NCBI GenBank assembly: GCA_016296675.1
Contig: JAEDIV010000056.1
Coordinates: forward strand, 1 to 15,060
Direction of reading: 5' to 3'
From: Clostridia bacterium
GTDB taxonomy: Bacteria; Bacillota; Clostridia; Christensenellales; Aristaeellaceae
Length of the DNA: 15,060 bases
Position numbers and translations under genes: made by a program. Below, in pieces: positions 5,775 through 13,718 of the stretch (position 1 is the stretch's first letter; each line of letters opens with the position of its first letter). The notes under the pieces were generated by a model. It ran no database searches. It saw only the letters and a program-made list of their open reading frames with translations, and was not told where the DNA came from.

Positions 5775-6852
5775 ATCGTTTTGCCCAGTCAATGGTCGCG
5801 CCGCCCAGGCATTCGTCGTCTTTATAGAAAGCGACGGCCTGACCGGGGGTGATGGCACGCTGATCGACGTCAAATTCGATGTATACGCCGTCCTTTTCGG
5901 GCGTGATGGTGACGGGAGTCAGCGGCTGGCGATGGCGGAAACGCGCCATGCAGGAGAAGGTCTTTCCAAGCGTAACGGGCGCTTCGCCGATCAGCCAGCT
6001 CGGGTATTCGGCATAGGCGCACTTGGTGAACAACCGCTCGCTGGATTCGCCCTGCTCGACGATGAGGCGGTTGTTGATCAGATCCTTTTCTACTACGAAC
6101 CATCTCTCGCAGGTGCCTCTTCCGCCGATGCCAAGGCCGCGGCGCTGGCCGAGGGTGTAATACATAAGGCCGTCGTGTCTGCCGACTTTTTCGCCGTCCG
6201 GGGTTACGATGTCGCCGGGCTGTGCGGGCAGATATTCAGACAGGAATTTTTTAAAGTTTCTCTCGCCGATAAAGCATACGCCGGTCGAGTCTTTCTTCTC
6301 GCTGACCGGGATGCCCGCTTCGCGCGCAAGGTCCCGGATTTCCATTTTTGTAAGGTTTGTGACGGGGAACATGGCGTGGGACAGCTGCTGCTGGCTGATC
6401 ATGCAAAGAAAATAGGTCTGATCCTTGTTTTCGTCCTTTGCGCGAAGAAGCCGGTACAGCCCGTCGCGCTTTTCAACGCCGGCAAAATGACCGGTCGCCA
6501 GCTTTTCCGCGCCCAGAGACATGGCGAAATTGAGAAGCGGCGCAAACTTGATTTCGCGGTTGCACAACACGTCCGGATTGGGCGTTCTGCCTCGTTTGTA
6601 TTCGGAAAGGAAATGCGAAAACACGCGGTCCATATATTCCTTGGCATAGTTGACGGAATAATAGGGAATTCCGATCGTGTCGCAAACGTCTCTGACATCC
6701 GCCCAGTCCTGCTGGCTGGTACAGACGCCGTTTTCGTCTTTTTCTTCCCAGTTATTCATGAATACGCCGATTACGTCGTGTCCCTCGCGCTTTAAAAGAT
6801 ATGCCGCTACCGAGGAATCCACGCCGCCGGACATGCCGACAACCACTTTCAT
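5773..6852 (-). CDS. mnmA: tRNA-specific 2-thiouridylase MnmA
   Basis: MnmA thiolates U34 of the Lys, Glu and Gln tRNAs in the cytoplasm, using ATP and sulfur relayed from a cysteine desulfurase. The 359-aa length is normal. The PP-loop SGGVDSS is at residues 8-14, the motif GRTPNPDVLCNREIKF carries the catalytic C97, and DSTGVCFIGERNF carries the second catalytic C193. The C-terminal beta-barrel region is complete (GQAVAFY near the end). ATG 6852 is preceded by AAGGAAGG at a slightly long spacing of about 11 nt. A candidate -10 box TATACT lies at 6889-6894 next to the MITE-like element, with no good -35. No cysteine desulfurase is adjacent. The following unknown gene starts right behind its stop codon and may be co-transcribed. 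Confidence 0.97.
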   Translation of the reverse strand: MKVVVGMSGGVDSSVAAYLLKREGHDVIGVFMNNWEEKDENGVCTSQQDWADVRDVCDTIGIPYYSVNYAKEYMDRVFSHFLSEYKRGRTPNPDVLCNREIKFAPLLNFAMSLGAEKLATGHFAGVEKRDGLYRLLRAKDENKDQTYFLCMISQQQLSHAMFPVTNLTKMEIRDLAREAGIPVSEKKDSTGVCFIGERNFKKFLSEYLPAQPGDIVTPDGEKVGRHDGLMYYTLGQRRGLGIGGRGTCERWFVVEKDLINNRLIVEQGESSERLFTKCAYAEYPSWLIGEAPVTLGKTFSCMARFRHRQPLTPVTITPEKDGVYIEFDVDQRAITPGQAVAFYKDDECLGGATIDWAKR

Positions 6853-6907
6853 ATTGTTGTGTTCCTTCCTTAATTGGTTTGAGAGAAAAGTATAAAAGGA
6901 ACGCGCC

Positions 6908-7080
6908 CCAAAAGGCTCCCTTGTGAAAAGGGAGCTGTCAAAATCGCAGATTTTGACTGAGGGATTGTTGCCAATATCGCGTTCATATCCAAACGCTTAA
7001 AGAAAATCAATCGTTTCTGCAATCCCTCCGTCTTCGCCTTTCGGCGAATCCACCTCCCTTTGCACAAGGGAGGCTTTTGG
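6908..7080. mobile_element. MITE-like element with 18-bp terminal inverted repeats, 173 bp
   Basis: The ends CCAAAAGGCTCCCTTGTG (6908-6925) and the complement of 7063-7080 match at 17 of 18 positions. Each arm folds again: CTCCCTT with AAGGGAG and TCAAAATC with GATTTTGA on the left, TTCGCC with GGCGAA and CCTCCCTT with AAGGGAGG on the right. GAGGGATTG (6959-6967) pairs with 7020-7028 around a 52-nt unpaired centre. There is no coding capacity and no clear target duplication. I recall very similar repeats scattered in gut Clostridia, so this is probably a known family rather than new. It fills the 245-nt gap between yicI and mnmA. Confidence 0.8.
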
Positions 7081-7097
7081 CTTCGCGCGCAGATGAT

Positions 7098-9311
7098 TTA
7101 CATGATTTCGTAATTGACTTCGCCCTTGTCGCCGGTTACCTTGATTTCGCCGTTTTCTTTCTGAACGCGGACGGTAAGCGCGGTATTGCCCTTGGTATCG
7201 GGGATGGCTACATGTATGTCCGCGCCCTCCTCAATATGATAAAGCTTGATCGTTACGCCGTCAGCGTAGTCATAATCGGGTTTGTCGTCCACGTTTCCGA
7301 CGGGCAGAGCGGAGTTTTCCCTGACCCATACGGGGAGGGACATAAAGTCGTAGGTTTCCTTCATCCAGTGGCCGCCCTCGACGACGCGACCGTCTAAAAG
7401 GTGTGTCCATTTGCCGCCCGGCAGGTAATACTGAACAGTGCCGTCCTCCCTGAATACGGGCGCGACCAGGATGCTTTCACCCAGCATATACTGTCTGTCA
7501 AGCGTGTCGCAGGCGGGATCATCCGGGAATTCCATAAACATCGGGCGCATCATGGGAACGCCGGTTTTGTGCGCCTCGACGGCTTTTCCGTATAGATAGG
7601 GCATGAGCGTGCACTTGAGATTTACAAACTTGCGCAGAACGTCACACGCTTCCTCGTCAAACAGCCACGGCACGCGGTAGGAAGAGCTTCCGTGCAGTCT
7701 CGACTGGCTGGAGAGAAGGCCGAACTGGCACCAGCGCTTATAGACATGCGCGGGCGCGGTGGATTCAAAGCCGGAAATATCGTGGCTCCAGAAGCCGAAG
7801 CCGGAGGAGGACAGGGAAAGGCCGGCCCTTAAGGTTTCTGCCATGGAGATGTAGGTCGCGCTGTTGTCGCCGCCCCAGTGGCAGGGGAATTTCTGGCTTC
7901 CGGCTGTGCCCGAGCGGGCGAACACGATGGCCTCGCCCTTGCCCTTGACTTCCTCAATCAGCTCAAAGACGCATTTGTTGTAGAGGTAGGAATAATAGTT
8001 GTGCATGCGCACGGGGTCGCTGCCGTCAAAGTAGACGACGTCCTTTACAGGAATGCGCTCGCCGAAATCGGTCTTGATGCAGTCAACGCCGTCGGACAGA
8101 AGGTTTCTGAGCTTGTCCTGATACCATTTCCAGGCGTTGGGGTTCGTAAAGTCCACAATGCCCATGCCGGCCTGCCAAAGGTCGGTCTGCCAGACGTCGC
8201 CGTTTGTCTTTTTGATCATGTAGCCCTTTTCCATGGCCTCGTCAAACAGGCAGGAATTCTGGGCGATATAGGGATTGATCCACGCGCAGATGTGAAGGCC
8301 GCGCGATTTGTATCTTTCGAGCATGCCCTTGGGATCGGGGAAGGTTTCGTCGTCCCAGGTGAAATTGACCCATTCAAAGCCTTTCATCCAGAAGCAGTCG
8401 AAATGGAATACGGACAGGGGAATGTTTCTGTCCGCCATACCCTGAATGAAGCCGGTTACGGTATTTTCGTCGTAATTGGTGGTAAAGGAGGTGCTGAGCC
8501 ATAATCCGAACGACCATGCGGGCGGAAGCGCCGGACGGCCGAGCATTTGGGTATAGCGGGAGATGACGTCCTTGGGCGTGGGGCCTGCGATGATGAAATA
8601 GCTCAATCGCTCGTCCTCAACCGCGATTTCGACTTTTTCGACGTCTTCGGACGCAATTTCAAAGGCAACGTCGCCGGGGTTATTGACAAATACGCCGTAT
8701 CCTTTGTTTGAAAGATACAAAGGCACATTTTTATAGGCAAGCTCGGAACAGCTTCCGCCGTCGCCCTGCCACATCTCGACCACCTGGCCGTTTTTGACAA
8801 ACGGGCCGAAGCGTTCGCCGAGGCCGTAGATGTTTTCGCCGACGTCCAGAAACAGCTGCTCGGTCATGTAGGCTTTGCCGGTGGATTTGTCGTGCATCCA
8901 GGCGAGCGAGCGGTCGGTCGTTCCGGTCAGGCGCTGACCGCCGGAGAGAAATTCCAGCCCCCAATGGCCGGGCGTTTTGTCTACGCGGCAGGTAAGATTT
9001 CCGGAGGTGTAGAGGATTTCGTTTTCTTTTTCTTCGATGACGGCATGTACTTCCTGCGTTTCGATTTCGAATTCCGGCGCGCGCTTTTTCTGTCCCTTGT
9101 GATGCACTGCGTCCACGCGGATGACGCCGGGAATCGGCGATGACAGCGTGACATTCAATGCGGCGATCAGCGTGCAGCCACGGTTATGTACCTGAGAAGA
9201 GGGCGCAAGGATATGAAGTTCGTTTCCGATCTGAGTCGATTTATATGCTTCAGTAGCGTAGATTGCTTCCATTTCCGGCTTCAAAAGCCAATGGCCGAGC
9301 CTGAATTTCAT
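7098..9311 (-). CDS. yicI: GH31 alpha-xylosidase, YicI type
   Basis: This enzyme removes alpha-linked xylose from the non-reducing end of xyloglucan oligosaccharides or isoprimeverose. The 737-aa protein matches Escherichia coli YicI along nearly its whole length as I remember it. Nucleophile D415 lies in CIKTDFGERIP and acid/base D482 in WGGDNSATY. The residues reported to shape xyloside specificity in YicI are all present: F276, C306-F307, W344 and K413. The signature SHDISGFE and the block HVYKRWCQFGLLSSQSRLHG are intact. It ends about 35 residues before the YicI C-terminus, so the last beta-domain is trimmed. ATG 9311 is chosen because GGAGG lies 8 nt upstream; the 25 extra in-frame codons to 9386 run through the promoter. 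There is no signal peptide, so it should act in the cytoplasm. Confidence 0.96.
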   Translation of the reverse strand: MKFRLGHWLLKPEMEAIYATEAYKSTQIGNELHILAPSSQVHNRGCTLIAALNVTLSSPIPGVIRVDAVHHKGQKKRAPEFEIETQEVHAVIEEKENEILYTSGNLTCRVDKTPGHWGLEFLSGGQRLTGTTDRSLAWMHDKSTGKAYMTEQLFLDVGENIYGLGERFGPFVKNGQVVEMWQGDGGSCSELAYKNVPLYLSNKGYGVFVNNPGDVAFEIASEDVEKVEIAVEDERLSYFIIAGPTPKDVISRYTQMLGRPALPPAWSFGLWLSTSFTTNYDENTVTGFIQGMADRNIPLSVFHFDCFWMKGFEWVNFTWDDETFPDPKGMLERYKSRGLHICAWINPYIAQNSCLFDEAMEKGYMIKKTNGDVWQTDLWQAGMGIVDFTNPNAWKWYQDKLRNLLSDGVDCIKTDFGERIPVKDVVYFDGSDPVRMHNYYSYLYNKCVFELIEEVKGKGEAIVFARSGTAGSQKFPCHWGGDNSATYISMAETLRAGLSLSSSGFGFWSHDISGFESTAPAHVYKRWCQFGLLSSQSRLHGSSSYRVPWLFDEEACDVLRKFVNLKCTLMPYLYGKAVEAHKTGVPMMRPMFMEFPDDPACDTLDRQYMLGESILVAPVFREDGTVQYYLPGGKWTHLLDGRVVEGGHWMKETYDFMSLPVWVRENSALPVGNVDDKPDYDYADGVTIKLYHIEEGADIHVAIPDTKGNTALTVRVQKENGEIKVTGDKGEVNYEIM

Positions 9312-9347
9312 ACTCGATTCCTCCGAAATTAGCTTTTCATTGGTTTT

Positions 9348-9376
9348 ATTATACAATGGTTTTTGAATTCGCGCAA
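9348..9376 (-). promoter_or_regulatory. Promoter of the alpha-xylosidase gene
   Basis: On the minus strand, TTGCGC (-35, 9371-9376), a 17-nt spacer and a perfect TATAAT (-10, 9348-9353). It lies in the 101-nt gap after the esterase gene and about 37 nt before ATG 9311. The xylosidase can therefore be expressed apart from the upstream operon. I see no terminator hairpin in this gap, so read-through is also possible. Confidence 0.7.
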
Positions 9377-9412
9377 GGCGGCACATTCAGCAAAGGCGAC
9401 GGCGAAAAAACA

Positions 9413-10450
9413 CTATTTTGTTTTAAGAACCTTAAGAAGCTCCTTTGCGATGTGCTTTTGCGCGACGATTCCGGGATGGCTTCTTGAGCCCATACCGCCG
9501 CGGATCAAGTGATGAAGATCGAGCGTGCAGGCGTATCGGGCGGGAATTCCGGCTGTCTTTGCCATTTCACACGCCGCCTGCGTAGCCTTAGCCACGTCGC
9601 TTTCCTTGAAAAAGGACATCCAGACAATTTTCGCGCGGGGATTTCTCCGGTGAATGGTGTTTAGAAATTCAAAGGCCTCCTTCGTCCATTCGCCCATGTG
9701 GTCTTTGGTGAGCCTGAAGGTTTCGCCGGTTTCCGGGTTTTTGAATTCCGGCTGATTCATGGCGTTGTTGTCGTTTGTGCCAAGGGCGATGACCACGTAA
9801 TCCGGATCGAAGGAAAAGTCATACGGCTTTCCGTCGGCCGCGATTTCCTCATATACGCGCGGGATACGGCAGGATGGATCGTTGTTCCACGCGCATCGGA
9901 TGCCCCAGCCGCTTAAAGAGACCACCTGATAGGCTGCCTTCATTTTGTCGGCAGCAAAGCGCGCATAGTTGTCGGAGGCGGAAAACATCATGGGCATCCA
10001 TTCGGAAAAGTCCTTGGGCCCGCGTCCGCCTTCGCCGCTGGTGATGGAATCGCCGATAAACTCGATTCTTAATTTGACAGGGTCGGGCGGCAGGATCTCG
10101 CCGTCGGTTTCGATGGTTTTAAGGGTTAGGCGGCTGTCGCCGATAAACAGCTGGGATTCCATGAGGATTTTGACCGTGTGCGCCTTTTCAGGGTTCATGG
10201 AGCAAAAAACGGTGTAGGTGTGCGTGCCCTTTAACGGCGCGAACGTCTGGGCGCGAAGCCCGTCCACTTCAAAGGTGATATAGGGGCGGTACATATTGTA
10301 ATGAGATGTGATTTCCACATTCAGATAGCTGCCCTTTACCTTCATGTCGCATCCGGCAGCCGTCCAGTTAAGGGGGAAATCCTTTTCCGTTTGATCAAAT
10401 CTGCCCGAAAGGCGGATGTTTTGAATGTCCCGGATGTTGGCTTTTATCAT
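9413..10450 (-). CDS. CE2-like SGNH/GDSL carbohydrate esterase
   Basis: This 345-aa protein has two domains: an N-terminal beta-sandwich (about 1-120) like that of CE2 acetyl esterases, and an SGNH hydrolase domain (about 126-345). Visible blocks are IEFIGDSITSGEGG with nucleophile S135, LSGWGI (178-183, block II glycine), IALGTND with N226, and SRSHPG with catalytic H325. No acidic residue stands just before the His, whereas SGNH enzymes usually have DxxH. A Ser-His dyad has been described for some CE2 enzymes, which would fit. The likely role is removal of acetyl groups from plant hemicellulose oligosaccharides; exact substrate unknown. There is no signal peptide. ATG 10450 overlaps the stop of the YjbR-like gene in ATGA, indicating translational coupling. 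GAAGG lies 8 nt upstream. Confidence 0.9.
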   Translation of the reverse strand: MIKANIRDIQNIRLSGRFDQTEKDFPLNWTAAGCDMKVKGSYLNVEITSHYNMYRPYITFEVDGLRAQTFAPLKGTHTYTVFCSMNPEKAHTVKILMESQLFIGDSRLTLKTIETDGEILPPDPVKLRIEFIGDSITSGEGGRGPKDFSEWMPMMFSASDNYARFAADKMKAAYQVVSLSGWGIRCAWNNDPSCRIPRVYEEIAADGKPYDFSFDPDYVVIALGTNDNNAMNQPEFKNPETGETFRLTKDHMGEWTKEAFEFLNTIHRRNPRAKIVWMSFFKESDVAKATQAACEMAKTAGIPARYACTLDLHHLIRGGMGSRSHPGIVAQKHIAKELLKVLKTK

Positions 10451-10818
10451 TTTCTTGCCTTCTTTCTTTTTGTGCCCGTGAGAGAATAGCTCATGTCGAT
10501 CAGCAGTTTTGTCTTCTCTTCGTCCGCTTCAGGCGAAATGGTGATCCAATGGGTTTTGTTCATGTGGTAGGCGGGGTAAAAACCGTCCTCCATCAGAAAC
10601 GATCCGATGACGACGGGCTCGCATTTGACGTTCATCACATCAATTTCATCGTTTGATTCAATGTGCAGTCGCTTATTCGGTATGCGCATCACAATGGCGA
10701 ACCACTTTTTGTTGTCTGTGTGCCGATAAACCGCGGTAAGATCGTCTGCTTCAAACGGATATTCTGCCTGTATGCCGTATTGGCTTTGAATATAAGCGTC
10801 GATTGCTTCTCTTGTCAT
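10447..10818 (-). CDS. MmcQ/YjbR family protein
   Basis: This 123-aa cytoplasmic protein is of the YjbR/MmcQ type (CyaY-like fold, DNA-binding proposed for some members, function unproven). The pattern is typical: YPFEADDLTAVYRHTDNKKW near residues 20-39, then WFAIVMRIP, and GFYPAYHMNKTHWITI (78-93), the conserved block with the Lys-x-His-Trp core. It ends in a basic tail TGTKRKKARK. AGGAG sits 9 nt before ATG 10818. It starts 15 nt after the small unknown gene and its stop overlaps the esterase start by 4 nt, so it is an internal gene of the carbohydrate operon. Why it is there is unclear; such genes often travel as single domains. Confidence 0.87.
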   Translation of the reverse strand: MTREAIDAYIQSQYGIQAEYPFEADDLTAVYRHTDNKKWFAIVMRIPNKRLHIESNDEIDVMNVKCEPVVIGSFLMEDGFYPAYHMNKTHWITISPEADEEKTKLLIDMSYSLTGTKRKKARK

Positions 10819-10833
10819 GGCACTTATCTCCTG

Positions 10834-11187
10834 CTAATGATCAGAGGGAGGAAGCGTAAGTTTGTGCACATCCATGAGATATTTCTCAAATGCCCGGAAG
10901 AAATTGAAAAATGCTTGATCGTCAAAGCCTCCGCTGATATACAGGATGTAATTCCACCAGCACGCGTAGCCGTTTTTATCCTTTTCCATCAATTGGGCAT
11001 TATACCATTTTGTGAAATGACTGAAATAGAAAAGAGCGTCCGGCTGTCCGCATACGGAAAACGCATATGACATGCCGCCCAGCATGTCTCTGAGGCTTTT
11101 AAGCGATGGCTGTCCGAAGTACAGCCCTGGCTTTGTTTTTATTTTTGACAGAAGCGCAAGCTCGTCAAACGTCACCGCTTTTTCCAT
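10834..11187 (-). CDS. Small unknown protein in the carbohydrate operon
   Basis: I do not assign a family. The 117-aa protein is soluble and aromatic-rich. A KTKPGLYFGQPSLKSLRDML stretch (about 17-36) is reminiscent of hypothetical proteins with a PGMYLG-type motif followed by a helix. Later come several Trp and Phe residues (FTKWYNAQL, ACWWNYILY, FFNFFRAFEKYL), which suggest a compact helical domain. AGGAG stands about 6 nt before ATG 11187. The gaps are 12 nt to the GH2 gene before it and 15 nt to the YjbR-like gene after it, so it is almost certainly co-transcribed with both. There is no signal peptide or membrane segment. A role linked to sugar metabolism would be only guilt by association. 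Confidence 0.8.
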   Translation of the reverse strand: MEKAVTFDELALLSKIKTKPGLYFGQPSLKSLRDMLGGMSYAFSVCGQPDALFYFSHFTKWYNAQLMEKDKNGYACWWNYILYISGGFDDQAFFNFFRAFEKYLMDVHKLTLPPSDH

Positions 11188-11199
11188 ATATGTCTCCTG

Positions 11200-13575
11200 C
11201 TATTTCATTTCAAGCGTCAAAGTCTTCTTTGCAAATCCATCCACTTCAATTTCGATTACCGTTTCGCCCTTTTCCGTTCCCGCCTGAGCGACAATCAGAA
11301 TGTGGCCGTTAAAGAAGGCGCTTTCCTTCTTTTCAAAGGGCTCAAGTGACCATGCGTCGCCGTTGTCCATCAGAATTCTGACCGGCGCGCCGCTTGTCTT
11401 TACCGATACGCGCCGGTTTTCAAGCATGTATCGTTTTGCGTATTTGTCTTCCAGAATCAGGTCGATCATGGAAACGCTTGTGCCGTCAGCGGGAATGGAA
11501 AGCCTGTCTGCTTCCACGCGCAGCGTGTGGGCGGTGTGATCGCTTCTTAAAATGTCCTCGCACACGAGAAGACCGCCCCTGTAGCCCTCGGCGCGCAGAA
11601 CGCCGGGAATGTAGGGCACATAGAAATGGATCATGCCGTCTTCAGAATCTTTCAGATATCCCACGCGCGCGGTCTGGCTGTTCTGATACAGCTTTACCGT
11701 GTCGCAGTTGGTCATGACGGCGACGTGCAGGATTTTTTCAAAGCAGGTGTATTTCCAGTGCGAGCGCATCTGCGGAAAGCCCCATGCGCCGCGCGAGCCG
11801 TCCCAGGGCTCTGTTTCATCGTATACGCAGACCTTGATCACCGGCTCGTTTTTCCATGCGGCGGCGCAGTACCACGCGCGAAGTTTCCAGTCGCCGGTCG
11901 AATCGAGAAGATCGCCCGTCCAGCCTCTGAGCGGCCACATGCTGCCTTCGCCCAGATAATCGATGCCCGCCCAGATGAGCGAACCGCATACCCAGTCGTG
12001 CTTGTTTACGATATGGAAGGGGGATTTGGTTTTGTACTGCGTGTTGTTGAGCGTATTTTCGTCCAGAATGTAGTAATTTCTCACTTCGCTTCCGATGATG
12101 GGCTTTCGCATTCCGCTTTCACGGAGCTTCTCATAGAAATGTTCCAGATAGTTGCCCATGAAAACGTCCACAATTTCGGCGTAACGCCGGACGGCTGCCA
12201 GCTTTTTGCCCATGGGGGTTACGTCGTTATAGTCGCGCGTGCAAAAGCCGATGAGCGCGCAGGACACAGCCCTTGTGTTGTCAATTGCGCGGACATGGTT
12301 AACCAGATCCTTTAAGCATTCGTAGAATTCTTCGCTGTACTGATGCCCGATTTCGTTTCCGACGCTCCATAAAATGACAGACGGGTGGCAGCGGTCGCGC
12401 CGAATCATAGCGGAAATATCCTTATCGTGCCATTCATCGAAGAACAGATCGCCGTACATATTGTTGTCCGACCATTTGTCGTAGATTTCGTCGATCACGA
12501 GAAAACCCATTTCATCGCAAAGATCGTAAAGCTCCTCCGCCATGGGGTTGTGCGATGCGCGGATGGTGTTCGCGCCCAGCTTTTTGATGGCTTTCAGCCT
12601 CCGCTCCCAGATTTCAATGGGCACAGCCGCGCCCACGCAGCCGCCGTCGTGATGAAGGTTTACGCCCCAGAGCTTCGTCTTTACGCCGTTTAAGAGGAAG
12701 CCGTCTTCCTCGTCAAACTCTGCGCTTCTTACGCCGAAGCGGATTTTATGCGCATCGCCGTTTTCGCGGATGGAGATTTTCGCTTCATACAGATTCGGCG
12801 TTTCGGGCGACCAGAGATTGGGAGAGGGGATTTCAAAGCGGAAGAACGTGACGGGGGCTGCCGCTTTTTCAAGGCGCAGAAGCGTTTCGCCGCGATAGGA
12901 AATTTCGGCTTCCACGGTAAATCCGTTCGTTTCGCCTTCGATTTCGCACGTCAAAACCACATCCGCCCTGTCGCAGCGGATGCCGGCCTTGTCGGGAACA
13001 TCGCCGCTGGGGCCCTTCAGAACGGGCGACGCGACAACGTTTATGCCACCGTTTGCGATGTGCGTGTTTTCATCGGCCAGAATCCACACGTTTCTGTAAA
13101 TGCCCGCGCCGGAATACCACCGGTCGCCGCCTGCGATGTTTAATTTCATCCCTTCCGGCTCGCGGTTGTCTACCGAAACCGACAGAATGTTTTCATTTTC
13201 AAAATCGATGTTCTCCGTAAGATCGCAAATAAACGGCACATAGCCGAACGGTCTTCCGCCGACCTTTTTGCCGTTTAAATACACCGTCGAAAACCGCTGC
13301 ACGCCGTCAAAAAGAAGCCGGATCTGCTTGTTTTTCCATTCTTCGGGCGCGGAAAAATGCTTTCTGTAGACGCCCATGTGCTCCCTTGGGAAAAAGCCCT
13401 GTGACCCGCCGCCTTTGGCGTCGGGGATGCGCGTTTCAAGAATCTGCCAGTCGTGGGGGAGCGTCACATGTTCAAATGCGCTGTCGTCATAATCAGGCCG
13501 AACGGCGTTTTCGTCCTCGGTTTTTGAAAAAAGCCAGTTCCCGGTAAACAGTATGCGGTCAAGCTCCATAATCAT
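11200..13575 (-). CDS. GH2 family beta-glycosidase (beta-galactosidase-like)
   Basis: This 791-aa cytoplasmic glycoside hydrolase of family GH2 would retain configuration when cleaving a terminal beta-linked sugar. The domain order is a jelly-roll sugar-binding domain (about 1-185, with GDRWYSGAGIYRNVWI at 150-165), an Ig-like domain (about 200-285) and a TIM barrel (about 290-590), followed by a DUF4982-like and a C-terminal Ig-like domain (about 610-791). In the barrel, NTIRASHNP (336-344) and ILWSVGNEIG (401-410) carry the acid/base E408, and KPIIGSEVRNYY (491-502) carries the nucleophile E497. GH2 also includes glucuronidases and mannosidases, and galactose specificity is not proven by these motifs. 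AAGGA is 3-4 nt from ATG 13575 and 9 nt from a second ATG at 13569, so the protein may start at Met3. It is first gene of the operon. Confidence 0.94.
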   Translation of the reverse strand: MIMELDRILFTGNWLFSKTEDENAVRPDYDDSAFEHVTLPHDWQILETRIPDAKGGGSQGFFPREHMGVYRKHFSAPEEWKNKQIRLLFDGVQRFSTVYLNGKKVGGRPFGYVPFICDLTENIDFENENILSVSVDNREPEGMKLNIAGGDRWYSGAGIYRNVWILADENTHIANGGINVVASPVLKGPSGDVPDKAGIRCDRADVVLTCEIEGETNGFTVEAEISYRGETLLRLEKAAAPVTFFRFEIPSPNLWSPETPNLYEAKISIRENGDAHKIRFGVRSAEFDEEDGFLLNGVKTKLWGVNLHHDGGCVGAAVPIEIWERRLKAIKKLGANTIRASHNPMAEELYDLCDEMGFLVIDEIYDKWSDNNMYGDLFFDEWHDKDISAMIRRDRCHPSVILWSVGNEIGHQYSEEFYECLKDLVNHVRAIDNTRAVSCALIGFCTRDYNDVTPMGKKLAAVRRYAEIVDVFMGNYLEHFYEKLRESGMRKPIIGSEVRNYYILDENTLNNTQYKTKSPFHIVNKHDWVCGSLIWAGIDYLGEGSMWPLRGWTGDLLDSTGDWKLRAWYCAAAWKNEPVIKVCVYDETEPWDGSRGAWGFPQMRSHWKYTCFEKILHVAVMTNCDTVKLYQNSQTARVGYLKDSEDGMIHFYVPYIPGVLRAEGYRGGLLVCEDILRSDHTAHTLRVEADRLSIPADGTSVSMIDLILEDKYAKRYMLENRRVSVKTSGAPVRILMDNGDAWSLEPFEKKESAFFNGHILIVAQAGTEKGETVIEIEVDGFAKKTLTLEMK

Positions 13576-13614
13576 CTGTCCTTTTATCAGTATTTTTTTG
13601 AATATTCTGTAATT

Positions 13615-13643
13615 ATCATATCACGATCGCATGCAAGAATCAA
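13615..13643 (-). promoter_or_regulatory. Promoter of the GH2 operon
   Basis: On the minus strand, TTGATT (-35, 13638-13643), a 17-nt spacer and TATGAT (-10, 13615-13620). It lies 40 nt before ATG 13575 and just after the terminator of the dehydrogenase gene. No clear operator palindrome of LacI or AraC type is visible around it, so how the operon senses sugar is not shown. Confidence 0.65.
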
Positions 13644-13663
13644 TTGCGCATCGCGAAAAGACA

Positions 13664-13701
13664 AAAAATCTCTCCGCATAAACATGTGCGAAGAGATTTT
13701 T
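13664..13701 (-). terminator. Terminator of the dehydrogenase gene
   Basis: AAAAATCTCT (13664-13673) pairs with AGAGATTTTT (13692-13701). After one C/A mismatch the stem continues as CGCA (13675-13678) with TGCG (13687-13690) around an 8-nt loop. On the minus strand it ends in six T residues. It lies 17 nt past the dehydrogenase stop and separates that gene from the GH2 operon. Its symmetric A/T flanks make it able to act in both directions. Confidence 0.85.
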
Positions 13702-13718
13702 ATAGGTTTCAGATGTTA

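Noticed and set aside
5473..6795. Long plus-strand open frame (440 codons) opposite mnmA
   Set aside because: It lies wholly antisense to mnmA and its downstream gene, has no ribosome binding site, and shows no recognisable domain. mnmA is unambiguous, and its codon bias creates the antisense opening.
9312..9386. 25-codon N-terminal extension of the alpha-xylosidase
   Set aside because: It contains the -10 and -35 boxes and does not match the YicI N-terminus, whereas ATG 9311 has GGAGG 8 nt upstream.
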